A stretch of 7,877 nucleotides of DNA from Desulfuromonadales bacterium (GCA_030614505.1 JAUWTX010000080.1:1-7877), one strand, 5' to 3'; shown: positions 1 to 6,046, numbered from the stretch's first letter. Program-made: numbers and translations. Notes: generated by a model from the letters alone, not told the origin.

Positions 1-509
1 ACTGCACCAGCCGGGCAGAACAGCAGGCAGAATGAGCGCCGCCGGAAAACCAGACCGGCAACAAGAGCCAGAATCACCATCCAGGCCAGCAAGACAGCTG
101 TGTAATCCGGGTAACGATGGATTGCCAGAAAATAGACGAGCAACTGCAACATCACCAGCACCAGAGTGACTGGAACGAAATTATCCAGCCAGGTCGGCAT
201 TTCACGGCGCAGACCGAAACGGCTGACCAGGCCGTTGAGCCAGCCGACCGGACAGACAGTGCACCAGGAGCGGCCTAAGAACAAGGCAACACCGACCATA
301 CCCATCATCCAGAAAACCCAGAGGTTAAATGTCGTAAAGTTGGTGTACATCAAGGGGTCGCGCACATCCACACCAGGAATGGCATGTTGATGCCAGCCGT
401 AAGCAATCATCACCAGGAGCAACCCCAGCATCGCCAGTCGCAGCAACCGCCATGTCCAGGTTGATCGGATTACCGCCCCCAAGAATGGTATGTTGAGCAA
501 ATTGTTCAA
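1..509 (-). CDS. NapH/CcoG-like membrane 4Fe-4S protein, C-terminus cut by window edge
   Basis: Partial membrane-bound iron-sulfur protein, likely passing electrons between the quinone pool or cytoplasm and periplasmic partners. From the TTG at 509, 169 residues are visible. Hydrophobic segments lie near residues 22-38, 63-79, 112-130 and 137-155. Cysteine motifs sit at their ends: WCTVCPVG (C83, C86) after the second and FCLLFCPAG (C161, C165) after the fourth. Paired CxxCP/CxxxCP motifs at membrane edges are the signature of the NapH/NosR/CcoG-type polyferredoxin group (Fer4_5-like); the usual C-terminal CxxCxxCxxxCP ferredoxin motifs would lie left of the window. An in-frame TGA upstream limits the start to GTG 515 or TTG 509. 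TTG is preferred because GAGG stands 5 nt before it. The gene follows the HEAT lipoprotein by 66 nt, as probable fourth gene of the sigma-54 operon. Family confident; partner and substrate unknown. Confidence 0.8.
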   Translation of the reverse strand, partial: MNNLLNIPFLGAVIRSTWTWRLLRLAMLGLLLVMIAYGWHQHAIPGVDVRDPLMYTNFTTFNLWVFWMMGMVGVALFLGRSWCTVCPVGWLNGLVSRFGLRREMPTWLDNFVPVTLVLVMLQLLVYFLAIHRYPDYTAVLLAWMVILALVAGLVFRRRSFCLLFCPAGA

Positions 510-514
510 ATGCA

Positions 515-518
515 CCTC
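515..518 (-). promoter_or_regulatory. Shine-Dalgarno GAGG deciding the TTG start of the iron-sulfur protein
   Basis: On the minus strand GAGG is followed by TGCAT and then TTG at 509, a 5-nt spacer. The alternative in-frame GTG at 515 overlaps this GAGG and has only a weaker AAGAG upstream. An in-frame TGA slightly further upstream excludes longer starts. Confidence 0.5.
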
Positions 519-547
519 AAATCTCTTGTTTTTGCTTCAAGCCTTTT

Positions 548-568
548 CACGCCACTCGCCACACGCCA
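548..568. repeat. Three tandem 7-bp units (GTGGCGT/GTGGCGA/GTGGCGT on minus strand)
   Basis: Plus strand reads cacgcca, ctcgcca, cacgcca back to back, differing at one base. The array lies in the 66-nt gap between the HEAT lipoprotein stop (576) and the iron-sulfur protein start. It is not a clear hairpin and there is no T-tract, so it does not look like a terminator. Function unknown; slippage could change the intergenic length in 7-bp steps without touching either reading frame. Confidence 0.65.
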
Positions 569-575
569 CATGCTT

Positions 576-1475
576 TTAATGATAAACCATATACGGACGC
601 ACATACTCATCATGACTGTTACGATACAAAACCGGTTTTCCGGTAATCTTTTCCAGCGAACGTGCAGACCATTCACGCACCACATGAACTTCGTCCTCAA
701 GTGTTTTTGTCAGAGCATCAGCCGCTGCCGGGCCGCCCAAAGGACCAAGGGCCATGGCAGCATTCATACGCACTTGCGAATCAGGATTTTTCAAACCGGC
801 AACCAGTGCTGATTCGGCGCTGGGGTCACGCAGCTTTCCTAACGCCAGAAACGCCTCGGCACGCTGTTCGCCCTCTGCCTGAGCCAACAGCACCTTCAGA
901 GCACGTTTGTCGGCAATGTCACCCACCGCACGGATAGCTCCGGCCGCCCCTTCACCACTTGCATCGGCAAGATATCCAATCAACGGTAAAACTGCGGTTT
1001 TGTTCAGTTTGATCAGAGCACGTGTGGCATAACGACGAACCTCGCTGTTTTCGTCATCCAGAGCACTGATCAGCGCCGGGATTACTGTCACATCGGCGAT
1101 CTCACCGAGCGCCCAGGCAGCCACGTACCGTCTCTCCAGGGCCTTCTGAGCAAGCACATCGCTGATCGCGGGAATGGCATCAACCACTTTGAGCGTTCCC
1201 AGGGCGGCAATCACATATTCGCGCATCTGCTTGTCTTCTGAGTGAACCTGGTCCAACAAGACCGGAACAGCTCTTTCACCTATCTCAACCACGATTGCGT
1301 AAATGCGGTCAGAAACACCAGGCTCCCGGGCTGACAACAGGTCAACCAGTTGGACGATAGCCTGCGGGTCACCACCACGAGCGTTGGCTTCGAGCAGATC
1401 CAGATCGAGAACCGGATCTGCCGTACAGGCCGACAGGAGAAGAAGGCAAAAACCTGCAAGAAAACAACGAAACAT
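576..1475 (-). CDS. HEAT-repeat lipoprotein
   Basis: Exported 299-residue lipoprotein made almost wholly of HEAT/PBS-lyase-type helical repeats, probably a binding scaffold in the periplasm or at a membrane. The N-terminus is a type II signal peptide: MFRCF, a leucine-rich stretch and lipobox LLSAC with lipidated C17; residue +2 is Thr, so there is no Asp retention signal of the E. coli type. From about residue 60 to 275 helical pairs of about 30 residues recur, for example REYVIAALGTL (85-95), RRYVAAWALGEI (115-126), RRYATRALIKL (147-157), RMNAAMALGPLG (236-247) and REWSARSLEKI (267-277). The C-terminal tail, rich in Tyr and His, is not repeat-like. No catalytic motif is seen. ATG lies 2 nt after the stop of the preceding lipoprotein gene, with AAGG about 10 nt upstream, implying translational coupling. 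Repeat family confident; ligand unknown. A phycobilin-lyase activity is not implied. Confidence 0.85.
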   Translation of the reverse strand: MFRCFLAGFCLLLLSACTADPVLDLDLLEANARGGDPQAIVQLVDLLSAREPGVSDRIYAIVVEIGERAVPVLLDQVHSEDKQMREYVIAALGTLKVVDAIPAISDVLAQKALERRYVAAWALGEIADVTVIPALISALDDENSEVRRYATRALIKLNKTAVLPLIGYLADASGEGAAGAIRAVGDIADKRALKVLLAQAEGEQRAEAFLALGKLRDPSAESALVAGLKNPDSQVRMNAAMALGPLGGPAAADALTKTLEDEVHVVREWSARSLEKITGKPVLYRNSHDEYVRPYMVYH

Positions 1476-1477
1476 AT

Positions 1478-2233
1478 TTACCAGACCTTGGTCACGGTTA
1501 TATCAACCTGTTTCAGAATTTGCCCTTCTTTAACCACAACAGCAGAGGGCTCTATTGTGCCTTTGTCGTAGCGCCCGTAGAGGTCACCCAGTTTCGGCGG
1601 ACCGCCGAATTTATCACGGGCCGCTATGTAGTAGGTACCACCGGCAGGCAGGTAGACCAGGTATCGCCCATCCGGACCGGTTTTCTCAGAGACAAATTTT
1701 GGCCGTTCAGACATCTGTACGTGATCATAGACGTGTATCCTGGCATTTGCCACAGGCTGGCCATCACTGTCCAGGATCTGACCGGCAAGGCCGGTTTTTG
1801 ATTTATCGACATCGCCGGTAAAGTTGCGCTGGTCGCCAATCTTCACAGGTGCCGAAACCTGCATATCGACAATCCCGCCACGAACAGTGACCTGTATGAA
1901 TTCACTACGGTTATCACCTGCCACCACAGGCCCGGTCTCCTCACCTCCAGCGCGCTTCCTGGCCACGGCAACATAATCGCCATCAGGGAGCTCAAGGTCG
2001 AACTTACCGTCAATGCCCGTAGCGGCTGAAATCGCAAAAGCAGGTCCATAAAGGTCCATGCCAGGCTTATAGACATAGAGACGGACACCTTCCAGAGGCG
2101 TGGTTACCTGTCCCTGCAAATGACCCTTCCCGGACGCCGTCTTCAGCGTTGCAGATTCATCACTGCCGCACCCGGCAAGAAAGGTCATCAGAACAAACAA
2201 CAGCAACAAACAGATCGGACTCAGTTTCTTCAA
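1478..2233 (-). CDS. Lipoprotein with two carboxypeptidase-regulatory-like beta-sandwich domains
   Basis: Exported 251-residue lipoprotein. The signal peptide (MKKLSP plus a hydrophobic run) ends in lipobox FLAGC, lipidated at C22, followed by a Ser/Thr-rich linker. Two related Ig-like domains follow, at roughly residues 37-126 and 148-248. Each has the family pattern G.(V/I)....G..(L/V)..A.(V/I).VY, then a (T)G.DG.(F/Y).L.LP.G.Y..AAR-like block (TGIDGKFDLELPDGDY at 72-87; TGPDGRYLVYLPAGGTYY at 185-202). Such CarboxypepD_reg-like modules are structural or binding domains with no enzyme activity. The gene starts with TTG, supported by AAAGGAG 7 nt upstream; no ATG is available near the signal peptide. 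It lies 28 nt after the heme-domain lipoprotein and 2 nt before the HEAT lipoprotein, so probably acts in the same surface or periplasmic assembly. Duplication within one chain suggests binding or spacing. Partner unknown. Confidence 0.82.
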   Translation of the reverse strand: MKKLSPICLLLLFVLMTFLAGCGSDESATLKTASGKGHLQGQVTTPLEGVRLYVYKPGMDLYGPAFAISAATGIDGKFDLELPDGDYVAVARKRAGGEETGPVVAGDNRSEFIQVTVRGGIVDMQVSAPVKIGDQRNFTGDVDKSKTGLAGQILDSDGQPVANARIHVYDHVQMSERPKFVSEKTGPDGRYLVYLPAGGTYYIAARDKFGGPPKLGDLYGRYDKGTIEPSAVVVKEGQILKQVDITVTKVW

Positions 2234-2240
2234 AGAGATT

Positions 2241-2247
2241 CTCCTTT
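2241..2247 (-). promoter_or_regulatory. Strong Shine-Dalgarno AAAGGAG fixing a TTG start
   Basis: AAAGGAG on the minus strand, 7 nt before TTG 2233. It is the best ribosome site among the minus-strand genes here and supports TTG as the true start of the beta-sandwich lipoprotein, whose signal peptide begins exactly there. Confidence 0.75.
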
Positions 2248-2261
2248 AACCCTTAACCGCT

Positions 2262-3290
2262 TCACCTTTTCAACAACACCAGACGCTCAGTGGTATTCGA
2301 AGCATAGTGTTCATACAGGGAGTGGTCCATCAGCGCCAGGCCGAAGGCTACCCCCATCTCGTCACCAGGAACAAAAACCACGTCATGAGGATCTCCGGTC
2401 TGCAGAGCACGCCGCAACGTGACGATCCAGTGACCCTGCTCATAACGAGACACGGCAAGCACATCAGCCCGACCAGCAACCGGGCGTTTGACCAGATAGC
2501 CGGGGGCAACAGTACCAGGCGGGCGGAAGCCTTCATCTGCCGGCATTCGCTCGGCATCGTAGATCGGAACGTCTTCTTCGCCGAAAGGCTGAACGCCGTC
2601 CCAGTTACTCAAGTGAGCCCTGGAGTTCTCGGTGAACAACTCACCCGGAGTATCACCGTGCATACCATTGAAATCAAGATAGCGATCATCGGCAAACCCA
2701 AGCGCGGCAGTGCGTGCAGCTTTCCAGTTCCAGAGGTCCAGCCAGGTTTTCTCCTGAACCATACGCATCTTGTTGGAGGCATGAAAGCTGTCCTGATTCA
2801 CACCGAAGTCATTGATGTGGCAAGCATAAGAACAGGAGAAATTATTGAACCGCCCCTGCGCATCCCACAATAAGCCGAAACCATCTTCCAACTGACCGGT
2901 GTTCTGCCATTTTTCTCCATTGAACAGCCAGTCAAGCATAGACTGATCGCGCGTTGCATCTTCCCATTTCAGACGCAGAAAAAGATCGTGATCCGTGTAA
3001 AAGGCACGGATATCAACCGGAACAGGTTCCGGCACGCGCGAACCATGATGACATGATGCCGTCGAGGTGTGGACTGTGTCTTCGTCGATGTCGGTGAAGC
3101 TACGCAACTTATGGGGACGACCGCCTCGGACATTAACTTCTCGCGGCAAAGCCCTGTCCCAGTCTGAACCAGTTGGAGCATGGTCCAGCCAGAGTGCATA
3201 GGTGCGATCCGCCGGGATATCGTTACAGCCGACAAGACCCAGGATTATTCCCAGTATCAGAATAGCGAATATGAAAAACGAACGGTACAC
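2262..3290 (-). CDS. Ethylbenzene-dehydrogenase-like heme-domain lipoprotein (EB_dh family)
   Basis: Exported 342-residue lipoprotein, probably a heme-binding electron carrier. The signal peptide ends in lipobox GLVGC, lipidated at C22. The rest resembles the EB_dh/cytochrome c-552-like family, the fold of the heme gamma subunits of ethylbenzene dehydrogenase and related DMSO-reductase-family enzymes: DIRAFYTDHDLFLRLKWED (93-111), DLWNWKAART (185-194), FADDRYLD (199-206), and a C-terminal block with WIVTLRRALQTGD (288-300) and VAFGLALMDHS (314-324). C153, C157 and H158 form FSCSYACH, a CX3CH motif that could anchor a c-type heme. A second site, ASCHH (C80, H81, H82), has one Cys only. No molybdenum catalytic subunit is in the window. 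The start is GTG with AGGGA 5 nt upstream. First gene after the sigma-54 promoter, hence probably head of the operon. Family likely; heme type, heme number and substrate are inference. Confidence 0.8.
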   Translation of the reverse strand: MYRSFFIFAILILGIILGLVGCNDIPADRTYALWLDHAPTGSDWDRALPREVNVRGGRPHKLRSFTDIDEDTVHTSTASCHHGSRVPEPVPVDIRAFYTDHDLFLRLKWEDATRDQSMLDWLFNGEKWQNTGQLEDGFGLLWDAQGRFNNFSCSYACHINDFGVNQDSFHASNKMRMVQEKTWLDLWNWKAARTAALGFADDRYLDFNGMHGDTPGELFTENSRAHLSNWDGVQPFGEEDVPIYDAERMPADEGFRPPGTVAPGYLVKRPVAGRADVLAVSRYEQGHWIVTLRRALQTGDPHDVVFVPGDEMGVAFGLALMDHSLYEHYASNTTERLVLLKR

Positions 3291-3350
3291 GGCATTCCCT
3301 GGCAGATCAATTGATAGCAGCCAAGAGAAATAATGGCCGCACCTATTTAC

Positions 3351-3366
3351 AGCAAGGAACGTACCA
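3351..3366 (-). promoter_or_regulatory. Sigma-54 (RpoN) -24/-12 promoter
   Basis: Minus strand reads TGGTACG-TTCC-TTGCT. This matches the sigma-54 consensus TGGCACG-N4-TTGCW at all but one position, with GG and GC separated by exactly 10 bp. The predicted transcript start is near 3340, about 50 nt before GTG 3290, leaving room for the AGGGA ribosome site. It lies just beyond the 3' end of the sigma-54-dependent activator gene and reads into the lipoprotein operon. Confidence 0.85.
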
Positions 3367-3406
3367 GAATAATGGGCTGAAAACCGTGCTATTTCAGAGG
3401 GATAAC

Positions 3407-3433
3407 GTAAAAGAGCTGTCTCTTCAAGACAGC
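3407..3433 (-). terminator. Intrinsic terminator after the response regulator gene
   Basis: On the minus strand GCTGTCT, a 5-nt loop TGAAG and AGACAGC form a perfect 7-bp stem (3433-3415), followed by TCTTTTAC. The hairpin lies 24 nt past the TGA of the response regulator. The stem is short and the T-run interrupted, so termination may be partial. The same stem is a candidate DNA-binding palindrome. Confidence 0.6.
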
Positions 3434-3451
3434 AGGTGACAGGTTTCTGTC
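3415..3451. promoter_or_regulatory. Candidate enhancer (UAS): two CTGTC/GACAG palindromes
   Basis: Palindrome 1 (3415-3433) is GCTGTCT-N5-AGACAGC. Palindrome 2 (3438-3451) is GACAG-N4-CTGTC. Their centres are about 20.5 bp apart, close to two helical turns, and lie about 84 and 104 bp upstream of the predicted sigma-54 transcript start. That is where NtrC-type activators usually bind. The spacing and position are read from the sequence; binding by the adjacent regulator is inference. Palindrome 1 also forms the terminator stem, and palindrome 2 has its half-sites in the opposite order, so it may be coincidental. Confidence 0.45.
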
Positions 3452-3457
3452 GATGAA

Positions 3458-4822
3458 TCAGTCAATCAAACGATACTTTTCCATCTTGTAACGAAGCGTC
3501 GTACGTTTGATCCCAAGGGTATCAGCAGCGCGGGTCTGTGAACCGTCTTCACGCTGCAATGTCTGCAGAATCAATTGTCGTTCGAGGTCTTCGAGGATGT
3601 CCGTGAGGCTGCCGCCCTTTTCCGGAATCTGCAGACAGATTTGATCGTCGCCTTGCATGCCCTGAGGAAAGTCTCGTGGTGTCAAAACGCTTCCTTTTGC
3701 CAGAACCACAGCCCTCTCAATGGCGTTCTGCAACTCACGGATGTTACCTGGCCAGTCATGAGCCAACAGACAACTTAAAGCTCTGGGTGCTAACTCAGTG
3801 ATCTTTTTACCGGTTTCAGCGCAATACTTATCCAGAAAATATTTCGATAACGGCTCAATATCTTCACGCCGGGAACGCAGAGGGGGAACATTGATATTAA
3901 CAACATTCAACCGATAGTAGAGATCTTCCCGAAACTTGCCATTCTTGACCTGGTCTTCAAGTATCTTGTTGGTGGCAGCAACGATACGTACATTGACGCT
4001 GATAGTCTTGTTGCCACCGACCCTTTCAAACTCATGCTCCTGGATTACTCGCAGCAGTTTAACCTGAGCCGCCATACTCATTTCAGCCACTTCATCAATG
4101 AAAAGTGTCCCTTGATCTGCTCTCTCAAAGCGTCCCTTGCGGGTGTCGATCGCACCGCTGAAGGCACCCTTTTCATGGCCAAAAAGTTCACTCTCCAGCA
4201 CACCTTCCGAAATGGCAGCGCTGTTCAACACAATGAAAGGCTTTTCCTTGCGCGGTGAATTGTAATGAATTGACCGGGCCAGAAGTTCCTTGCCGGTCCC
4301 CGACTCGCCAGTAATCAAAACATTTGCATTGCTGGCAGCAACCGAGGAAACCATCTCATAAACCTGATGCATGGCTGGTGAGCTACCGATAATCCCGGAA
4401 AAATAGTAACGACCCTCCAATTCTTCGTGCAAATAGCGATTTTCGGCTAATAAGCGCTCTCGTTCCAGAGCCTTGGCGACGGTCAGCCTGATCTCATCGT
4501 TTTCAAAAGGTTTGGCAATATAATCATAGGCTCCGGAGCGCAAAGCCTGCACAGCATTCTCGATAGTCCCATAAGCTGTAATGACGATGATCAGCAAAGA
4601 CGGCTCATACTCTTTCAACTCCGCAAGCAGTTGCAGACCGTCCATTTCCGGCATTTTGATATCGGTTACGACCAGATCAAAACGCTCGTTGGCAACCAGA
4701 CGCAACGCTTCCGCACCACTGCCCACGGCAACAGTGTCATAACCTTCCCTGGTCAGAACACGGCTCAACAAGCGCCGCATGCCATCTTCATCATCAACTA
4801 TCAGAATTCGTTCAGAAGCCAT
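3458..4822 (-). CDS. NtrC-family sigma-54-dependent response regulator (REC-AAA+-Fis)
   Basis: Cytoplasmic 454-residue two-component activator. Receiver domain about 4-120: acidic pair D10/D11, phosphoacceptor D54 in VVTDIKMPE, T82 and K104, all intact. AAA+ domain about 143-375: Walker A GESGTGKE (172-179), Walker B GTLFIDE (238-244), arginine-finger region FREDLYYRLNV (298-308) and DWPGNIREL (356-364). The sigma-54-contacting loop reads GAFSGA (219-224) instead of GAFTGA, a Thr-to-Ser change from an AGC codon. Fis-type helix-turn-helix about 428-450 (TRAADTLGIKRTTLRYKM). Full family length. ATG start; I see no good ribosome site before it, so translation may be coupled to the cyclase gene ending 22 nt upstream. 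No sensor kinase lies in the window. The sigma-54 promoter and palindromes just downstream make the lipoprotein operon its most likely target. Family certain; signal unknown. Confidence 0.95.
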   Translation of the reverse strand: MASERILIVDDEDGMRRLLSRVLTREGYDTVAVGSGAEALRLVANERFDLVVTDIKMPEMDGLQLLAELKEYEPSLLIIVITAYGTIENAVQALRSGAYDYIAKPFENDEIRLTVAKALERERLLAENRYLHEELEGRYYFSGIIGSSPAMHQVYEMVSSVAASNANVLITGESGTGKELLARSIHYNSPRKEKPFIVLNSAAISEGVLESELFGHEKGAFSGAIDTRKGRFERADQGTLFIDEVAEMSMAAQVKLLRVIQEHEFERVGGNKTISVNVRIVAATNKILEDQVKNGKFREDLYYRLNVVNINVPPLRSRREDIEPLSKYFLDKYCAETGKKITELAPRALSCLLAHDWPGNIRELQNAIERAVVLAKGSVLTPRDFPQGMQGDDQICLQIPEKGGSLTDILEDLERQLILQTLQREDGSQTRAADTLGIKRTTLRYKMEKYRLID

Positions 4823-4844
4823 AATCGTTATACTGTCATAGTTT

Positions 4845-5927
4845 TTATACAGAACCAGAGGCAGAATAAACCTTGTTTTTACCTTCGTTCTTGGCCTTGT
4901 ACATCAGATCATCAACCGACTTCAAAAGTGAACTGGTGTCTGAACCATTATCCGGCAGCGCTGCGACACCAACGCTGACCGTTACACCGTGAGTTTTGGT
5001 GATTTCAGTCAGGAAACGGGGGGATTCGGTCTCGACGAAGATACGGATACGTTCAGCCACCTTAATCGCCTCCGACAAAGGCGTTTCCGGCAACAGGACA
5101 ACAAACTCTTCACCACCGTAGCGGAAAATGGTATCGCAATCACGCAGCAGTTCACGCAACATGGTCGCTAGTTCACGAAGAACGATGTCGCCGTTGGGAT
5201 GGCCATAGGTATCATTGAATTTCTTAAAATTATCCACATCGAAAAGGATGATTGATAGTGCTTTATCGTAGCGATAGGCGCGAGCAACCTCCTCGGCAAA
5301 GATTTTTATGAATTGTCTGTGATTGTAAAGACCTGTCAATCCATCAGTACAGGCAAGCTGCAAAACTGTCTCATGTAGACGAGCATGATCAATACTCATG
5401 GTGGCAAAGGAGGTGAGAACTGATAAAAGTTCGAGCTTCTCCGTAACAAACTCCCGCGGCTTGAAATCGTCCAGATAGAGAACGCCGATAGTTCTCTTGT
5501 GAATTTTCAACGGTACGGCAATCAGGGAACGGATTCCCTCTTCGATAGCCAGAGGATTGTTGAAAAAGTCCTCACGTTCAGTATCTTTGATAATAAAAAG
5601 ATCCCCACGCTCCAGGATTTCATGCGTAAGACCAGACGGTTTGACTCGCCAGCGGTCGAGAGCAACAAACTTTTCGCTGAGGCCGGCGTGAGCACGTAAT
5701 TCAAGCTGGCAGGAGCCCACATCATAAAGGGCAATGCTTCCAGCGGGCATATCCATGACAGCCATGGCGCTGTGCAGGATATTCTGCAACACCTCATCGA
5801 GATCAAGTGATGACACAACGACCTGTGCAACGTTCAGAATTCCCTTGAGCCCTTGAATCTGTTCAATCAAATTAGTTTTATCTACAGTCATTTTCTTGCT
5901 CAAAGCAATTCCCCCAATTCTTGTCAC
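4845..5927 (-). CDS. GAF-GGDEF diguanylate cyclase
   Basis: Soluble signalling enzyme of up to 360 residues, predicted to make c-di-GMP from two GTP. A short coiled N-terminus precedes a GAF sensor domain (about 28-186, with AGSIALYD and SLIAVPL...GVLYLDD). The GGDEF domain (about 188-356) has DGLTGLYN (195-202), metal-binding D230 in LFDVDNFKKFND, active-site GGEEF (271-275) and an inhibitory I-site RDCD (262-265) five residues before it. N238 and D247 (GHPNGD) match the guanine-contacting Asn and Asp of canonical cyclases; cGAMP-making Hypr enzymes have Ser at the latter position. No membrane segment. Two starts are plausible: GTG 5927 (AAGG, 5-nt spacer) and TTG 5903 (GGGGGA, 6-nt spacer), giving 360 or 352 residues; ATG 5891 is a weaker third. 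First gene of the transcript with the response regulator. GAF ligand unknown. Confidence 0.93.
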   Translation of the reverse strand: MTRIGGIALSKKMTVDKTNLIEQIQGLKGILNVAQVVVSSLDLDEVLQNILHSAMAVMDMPAGSIALYDVGSCQLELRAHAGLSEKFVALDRWRVKPSGLTHEILERGDLFIIKDTEREDFFNNPLAIEEGIRSLIAVPLKIHKRTIGVLYLDDFKPREFVTEKLELLSVLTSFATMSIDHARLHETVLQLACTDGLTGLYNHRQFIKIFAEEVARAYRYDKALSIILFDVDNFKKFNDTYGHPNGDIVLRELATMLRELLRDCDTIFRYGGEEFVVLLPETPLSEAIKVAERIRIFVETESPRFLTEITKTHGVTVSVGVAALPDNGSDTSSLLKSVDDLMYKAKNEGKNKVYSASGSV

Positions 5928-5955
5928 CGTAACCTTAAAAACAATTGATTATTTT

Positions 5956-5984
5956 ATAATACTTGTCTCTAGTAATATACACAA
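5956..5984 (-). promoter_or_regulatory. Possible sigma-70 promoter for the cyclase-regulator pair
   Basis: Minus strand TTGTGT (5984-5979), 17-bp spacer, TATTAT (5961-5956). The -10 matches 5 of 6 bases and the -35 about half. The predicted start is near 5949, 22 nt before GTG 5927, leaving the AAGG ribosome site in the leader. The region is AT-rich, so chance matches are easy. Confidence 0.35.
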
Positions 5985-6019
5985 GCAACTCTAACAATCT
6001 CACGGCCCATCAATAAACA

Positions 6020-6046
6020 AGCCAATGAACTGGCTGATAGCAGCCA
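6020..6046. promoter_or_regulatory. Helically phased AGCCA/TGGCT half-site array
   Basis: AGCCA (6020-6024), TGGCT (6031-6035) and AGCCA (6042-6046) begin exactly 11 bp apart, alternating in orientation. The right-hand part is also a perfect hairpin, TGGCTG-ATAG-CAGCCA (6031-6046), without a T-tract on either side. The array sits about 71-97 bp upstream of the possible cyclase transcript start and further upstream of the nrdJ promoter. A regulator site is plausible but unproven. Confidence 0.35.

Noticed and set aside
2307..2873. Plus-strand open frame of 188 codons opposite the heme-domain lipoprotein.
   Set aside because: It is antisense to a gene with a clear signal peptide and family motifs; its own translation shows no recognisable domain and no good ribosome site.
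5962..5985. Inverted repeat CTTGT...ACAAG near the cyclase promoter.
   Set aside because: Five-base arms with a 14-nt gap in AT-rich DNA are expected by chance.
6031..6046. Hairpin TGGCTG-ATAG-CAGCCA as an intrinsic terminator.
   Set aside because: No T-tract follows on either strand, and it lies between two divergent gene starts where no transcript needs ending.
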